Shown: positions 59,321-64,000 of the stretch, piece by piece
Position numbering within the stretch: position 1 is the first letter of the stretch
Layout: the number at the start of each line of letters is the position of its first letter
Origin: Elysia chlorotica
Taxonomy: Eukaryota > Mollusca > Gastropoda > Plakobranchidae
Assembly: GCA_003991915.1 (NCBI GenBank)
Contig: RQTK01000003.1
Span: 1,745,778-1,809,777, forward strand
Length of the DNA: 64,000 nt
Reading direction: 5' to 3'
Program-made: the position numbers and the translations under genes
The notes under the pieces: model-generated
What the model saw: the letters and a program-made list of their open reading frames with translations, nothing else
What the model was told of the DNA's origin: nothing
The model's database searches: none

Positions 59321-61451
59321 TGGTTAACATTTCATAAATTCCCCCGAGACAACCAATACGACACAGCGACTTCACTGACAGCCCTGCCGGTATAGATGTA
59401 AATGGCACCTACCCATATTAATAGGTTCTAAATGTTTTGAAAAAAGATACGTTGCGGAGATGTCCCTATCAAGCATGTCATTATCGATATCATGAAAGTT
59501 GTAAGCGTCAGGGTCTTGGTCGTATATCTGAGCCTGTTCCCTGGTGAGCATGCGGAAGCTCCCGTCCTCCATTACTCGCTTCTCGAAAGGTTCGGCATCT
59601 CCACAGCCGCCGCCTGCAGACCACATAGGTGACAATTTAGCAACAGAGAAAGATTGGTTTGTTCCGAACTGACCAGTCTCGAGCACATTATTGTGTTCAC
59701 GACTGCGCCACTTTGATGGACCATTACATTTTTAGATCTAATATAGAAGTAGAAGGGTTATCGAAGGGATTGTGTCTATAATACTATAATTCTAATGGCA
59801 CGACATGATCACATGATCTTCATCCACATAGAGCAAGTGGTAGTTGTGTCTGTCACATAAACAGTAGTCATAATTATACGAAATTAGTGTGGAATGAAAC
59901 AGAGTAACCCCAAATATAAATTTTACTGTTTTTCATTAATATTTTTTCAAATATTGCAATATCAAAGTCCTTTTGAAAACGGCAATTAAAATAAATTAAA
60001 ATAATTATTGTTACAGCTCTCTCAAAAGATTCTTAGGTTATGCCGGCCAGCGTCTTGCCAAGGCTGGTGGTTGTTGTATACAGGCTCGAACCTTGTGATG
60101 TAGTTTTTATTGTTCAGTCTTTTCGTCTTTCGTCCTTTTTGCTGGTTTTAAGCTATATCTGGGATATTGATTGCTGATCGTTCTTTTTTTATTTCTCTAT
60201 CAGCTCTTGAATCTTAAGATAAAAAAAAATTGTTTCGTCTGCTTTTCAACATTTATCGCTACAGCTGCCCAGTGGCTATTTAAAGCCTCTCACTTGCGTA
60301 TTTGCGAAATATGTTCTTTTCCTCCGGAGAGAGTTCGGGAACTTTGGTGATGCACTCGTTAAATTCTATAGGAACATCGTCTTGCGTCGGGGGACGTCTA
60401 CATTGATATACGAGGCATGTGGAGAGGTGAAAAAAATTATTGAAAGGGCTTCATGATTCTACGAAATTAAAATAATCTTTTAACATATTTAAAATTAAAA
60501 AAAAATATGTCGGCGTACAAGATGCAAGTCTTTATTTGTAGATTTAGGCTTGTGTTAAAATTTTTTTACGTTTTTAAAATTATTACGAGCATAATAATTG
60601 ACTCCATAAAAATAAAAACAACAAAACAACAACAACAACAACAACAACAAACAAAAAAAGAACACTTCCTTTTTTCCATTAAACAGCATGTGTCTAAATC
60701 TCGCTAATTTCAGTACAACTATTTGTTTTAAAGTGCCGCATTACGCACTCTCATGTTCTAAACCCTCCCTCTCCCCAAAGAGCAACAACAACAACAACAA
60801 CAACAACAAACAAAAAAAAAAAAAAAAACGAAAAGCAAAACAAACAAAAACAAATAAAAACGCCCAAAAAACAAAACAAAACAACAACAACCAAAAAACC
60901 CCACATAATAATAAACATAAAAAGCAACAACGAAAACAACAACAAAACAAATTTAAAAAATGCAACTAAAGTAACAAAAGTTAACAAACAATTCGTATAA
61001 AGTAAAACCAAATCTGCAAAGAAAACTATGCCTTGTTTCAAATTTAACAAGATTGCCCCACTACTCACAGTTCTCCATGCATAAAGTGCATGGCTGTCTC
61101 GATCCTGACTTTAGGGAGTAAGTAGACGGTCCAATCGTGCTCCAGCTGACGCAAGTCACGGACAGTTAATGTGTGGGAGAGAAAGCGATATATATATATA
61201 TAAATAGAGACAGAGAGACAGACAGACATATTGTCGACGGACAGACAGGGAGGAGGGGGGAGCCAGGAAGGGCACTGCAACTGCAACTCCAACTGTTACT
61301 GCTATGGCTACTTGTCTTATATTGCAACTGCTACTGCTATTGCTACTAATCTTCCTACTGCTACTGTTACTACTACTATTACTGCTCCTCCTACTACTAC
61401 AACTACGGCCGCCCCGTATAATCTACAATAAATATTACAACAACAACAACA

Positions 61452-61485
<34 letters not shown>

Positions 61486-62657
61486 TTAATAATAATATAT
61501 TAGATAAATATCAGAATTATGTTACCCAGGATAACCACATTTATGAATTGATAGCTATCTTTTCTTAATATCACATATATTCAATGAATGACGTAAAACG
61601 TGTTTTAGTCTATTTATCAACATTTTATAAACTGTCGGAGGCCAAAATAAAATGTGGTACAGTATTCCATATATCAGGACCTGCACAGTTACCACAATTC
61701 TTTAGGTGGATTATAGGTTTGTGCAAAAGTGAATTTATATTCTGAACGCAGCTGTCTAACAGGTCTTTCAAGGAAGATGAACAAAATGATCTTTAAGACG
61801 TTGATCTGTACACATTGTTATCTTATAACCAACTCTAAGTTTTATCGGAAGCCAATAACGTTTTTTAATATGATATTAAATGTCCGCTTTATAAGTGATT
61901 TTGAATTTCCTAAAATGTGCTTACTTTTTCACACGTCATCCTTTTAAAAGAGCATTGGAATAATTAATTTCTAAAGACACAAATTACAAAAGACACAACA
62001 AGTTTTTATTGGCCTCTTCATCAATAAGTGATCTTGAAAGGCTACGTTGCCTCAGCTCCAAAAAAAAAACCTCTTTCTAAAATAAGAGCCAGCTTTATCC
62101 ACAGTTAAAATTTTATCAATAGTGACATTTACATTTTTACCCACAGATTTAAATGTTTAATTAATCTTATATAGTTCCTAACCAGCAATTAAAAAAACAA
62201 CAACAGTTAAATGTACCTCAAAATCAATGTACTGTGCGGGCGCAAGGTTGATGTCTTGTTGGCGTTCTATATCCCGTCGGGAAAAACTCTTTTGCACAGG
62301 CTCACCCCCGTAGAGATCTTCAAGGGATGCACACAGTCTTGAGGGAAGGGATGTCACTGCGCTAGCTGACCAAAGGGGAGATAAATATCATTAAGTTTAT
62401 GATTTGAGAGTGATACGCTGTTCATTTGCACGTGATTTTTATTGATATGTTAAAGGCAGCCCTGTAAAACCTCAGGAATAAGCCTTATTTATCGAGGTCT
62501 GAATTTCTTTTTAAATTAGTATTGACCTCTGCACTCTTTTAGTTTGTCATTCTGTAGCTCCTGCACACTAATATGACGAAAGGTTGAATACATGGTTTAC
62601 CTGCATCTTGACACCATTTTTTTTTGCTTTAAATAAAGGCTTTAAAGACAAAACATT

Positions 62658-62718
<61 letters not shown>

Positions 62719-64000
62719 CGCTCGCTCGCTCTCAGGTCCGCGGTTCGTATCCCATGATCGGTTTACAAAATGTATTAGTCCGATTTCGTCTCCTGTAACC
62801 GATTGCGTCGGTGTCAGTATTATGTGACCGGCTGCAACAGGAGTCCAGGTCTCCCAACCCTGTCTCGTCATGCGTCAATCTCGGAGCTCGTCCGCATTAG
62901 AGCTGCACAGTGCTGACGTTGGACGTTAAACCAACTCAAATAAAATATTTTTCTCTCTTTGCCTTTCTCTCTCTCGTTCTTTCTCCCTTCCTCTCTCTCT
63001 TTCTCATTCTCTCTTACTCTATCTCGCTCGCTTTCTCTTTTTTTACACATCCACAGAGCCGATAATTTATTTCCTAAAGTTCTGTTCGTACTGGTAAAAC
63101 TTTAGACACACACACAGCGGAAAAATATAATCAACTTTACGACAGAGAATAATGTACTTGAAAATTTCAGTTTTAATTGAACCCTACTCTACTCATGAAA
63201 ACAAAAGAAATCAATGTGGTTTTTTTTTCTTTCTTATAATTTAACAGTGAACGTTACGAAATAGGTCCCGATATCGTTGTTTGTTTCTCCTCTTTAGGAA
63301 GCGGCTAAACGACACTGCTGGTTGAGTCGGTGTCTGTGCTTGGTAATTTGTAAAAAAAATTGACATAGGTCACGTCTTGAGATCCTTCCCAGAGATTGCC
63401 TAGTAGATCATAATAGACTTTAATAAACCAACCAGCCATCAAACAAACCAGCGCTAAACCCCACTCACTTTCTGGTAGAAACGGTGGGTCATTTTCGCCA
63501 TTCATAACTCGCTTCCAGTTGGTGCTTGAGAAATACTTGTGTTCCATGACTTGACTTGTGCCGCGAAATCCTAATCTTTTTCGAGGATCTTTTTTCAGAA
63601 ACTGTGATGATTTGCAAAAATAGCGTTATTGTTTTACATAATCATAGATCCTTAAAATCTGAAACTGAAACAGCATTACTTTGCGCTAACATGTTAACGA
63701 AATTTGAAAGACAATAAAACAAAAATTATATAAATTATATACAGTTTTGTTCATTTCTGTACTTAAAGGATTTCCACTTTTCGCGGTACACATTGCTGAG
63801 CGACAAGAGGCAAAGTTGAGCGAAAAAAAACAACATCATAAAATACAAAGTTATGTCTTAAAAAACGCAATATCATCAACATAAACAAAAGTAAAAGAAA
63901 TCTTAGCCGAAAACGACAATTCCCTTTTTCGCTCCTCTGACACTCACGCATTTGACGAGGCTGTGCGTCAGGGATGTGTGCAGACCTATTTCAAACCGTG
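58320..64000 (-). CDS. AGC-type protein kinase gene, 3' part (C-lobe end plus long C-terminal tail)
   Basis: Seven minus-strand exons join in phase: 64000-63948 (open to the window edge), 63601-63469, 62365-62217, 61145-61069, 60397-60294, 59613-59413 and 58519-58320 (stop). The first two encode [20 protein letters not shown] and [12 protein letters not shown]...PPFLPE, the end of a kinase C-lobe and start of an AGC-style tail (compare the R-L-G and x-W/PPF-P signatures). The next exons give about 240 residues I cannot assign: [52 protein letters not shown], an acidic [13 protein letters not shown], and a basic last exon with [17 protein letters not shown]. The donors are GTGAGT, GTGAGT, GTACAT, GTGAGT, GTGAGA and GTAGGT. 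The active-site part of the kinase lies outside the window, so activity cannot be judged. The last exon's acceptor (AATGAACAG) is the least certain. Confidence 0.72.
58660..58860. repeat. Two tRNA-like SINE heads in opposite orientation
   Basis: Minus strand 58735-58665: CCGGTAACCGCTCAGTCGG with GCGTAGTTCAATC. Plus strand 58738-58860: GGTTAGAGAGGCGACTTCC, GTCTGTGGTTCGAGCCCCAC (good B box) and a SINE-body-like TCGGTATCAGCATAATGTAA. They lie in the kinase gene's last intron. Neither folds convincingly as a tRNA gene by eye. Confidence 0.5.
59209..59316. repeat. (GA)n microsatellite
   Basis: About 100 bases of GA with a GGGGGG end, inside the kinase gene's last intron. Confidence 0.95.
60618..60960. 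repeat. (CAA)n microsatellites and A-rich tract
   Basis: (CAA)n at about 60618-60651 and 60781-60809 with AAC/A-rich sequence to 60960, in a kinase-gene intron. The Asn/Lys- or Phe/Leu-rich ORFs are artefacts. Confidence 0.9.
61260..61490. repeat. (CTA)n/(CTG)n-rich simple repeat
   Basis: Degenerate ACTGCTACTG units (61275-61400) lead to CAACAACAACAACAA and a pure (CTA)n run at 61451-61486, in a kinase-gene intron. Confidence 0.9.
62658..62730. repeat. (CT)n then (CTCG)n microsatellite
   Basis: About 58 bases of CT followed by CGCTCGCTCGCTCGCT, immediately before a SINE. Confidence 0.95.
62731..62945 (+). repeat. tRNA-derived SINE, copy 5
   Basis: B box CGCGGTTCGTATCCC, then GATTGCGTCGGTGTCAGTAT, TATGTGACCGGCTGCAACAG, CTCCCAACCCTGTCTCGT, and the end GTGCTGACGTTGGACGTTAA with CCAACTCAAATAAA tail. 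It lies in a kinase-gene intron, sense to the plus strand. Confidence 0.8.

Noticed and set aside
59061-59408. 115-residue minus-strand ORF
   Set aside because: Mostly read from the (GA)n tract in a kinase-gene intron. No exon signals match.
60688-61490. Asn/Lys-, Phe/Leu- and Leu-rich ORFs
   Set aside because: Products of (CAA)n, A-rich and (CTA)n simple repeats.
1-64000. CRISPR arrays, operons or bacterial gene clusters
   Set aside because: Genes are split by introns, spacing is eukaryotic, and no regularly spaced direct repeats were seen. The many short repeats are microsatellites or transposon pieces.

Overview
This is eukaryotic, animal nuclear DNA: about 65% A+T, split genes with GT-AG introns, long AT-rich gaps, many microsatellites and several transposon families. 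The protein sequences and the repeats (tRNA-headed SINEs ending in a CAACTCAACTC tail, piggyBac and Tigger remnants, young non-LTR retrotransposons) suggest a lophotrochozoan, most likely a gastropod mollusc. That identification is inference.

Five host genes can be read. (1) 2-4799 (+) holds the last two visible coding exons of a very large serine-rich intracellular protein ending in a class I PDZ ligand; its family was not recognised. (2) 16156-23073 (-) is a complete five-exon UFSP1 (UFM1-specific protease 1) with its catalytic Cys and Asp-Pro-His motif intact. (3) 29540-34452 (+) is a complete five-exon LTO1 (ORAOV1), the ABCE1/Rli1 maturation adaptor. (4) 36963-49042 (-) is a complete nine-exon PDHA1 (pyruvate dehydrogenase E1 alpha) with transit peptide, TPP motif and phosphorylation loop. 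(5) 58320-64000 (-) is the 3' half of an AGC-type protein kinase gene: end of the kinase C-lobe plus a long tail I could not place. Genes 2-5 were assembled by hand from splice sites with matching intron phases. UFSP1 and LTO1 diverge from each other; LTO1 and PDHA1 converge. The genes share no evident pathway: UFMylation, cytosolic Fe-S protein biogenesis, mitochondrial carbon metabolism and kinase signalling.

The rest is mostly mobile DNA. 9836-11836 is a broken Tigger/pogo transposon. 12573-14130 holds two piggyBac remnants, cut by a 5'-truncated LINE (14136-16075) that ends about 80 bases from the UFSP1 stop. A third piggyBac remnant and a near-identical LINE scrap lie in a UFSP1 intron. 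25984-28791 is a duplication-inversion-duplication. A MITE-like element with long inverted ends occurs twice (29894-30430 and 51111-51665), the second copy with perfect 9-bp target duplications. 55980-57350 is a decayed LINE that carries a 95-bp copy of an exon of the kinase gene 3 kb away, bracketed by a 73-bp tandem duplication. Tracts of (GA)n/(CT)n are unusually dense after 49.8 kb.

The strongest items for follow-up are the exon copy inside the LINE, the triplicated palindrome, the MITE family, the kinase with its unplaced tail, and the altered C-terminal tripeptide of LTO1. No clearly new biological system was demonstrated.
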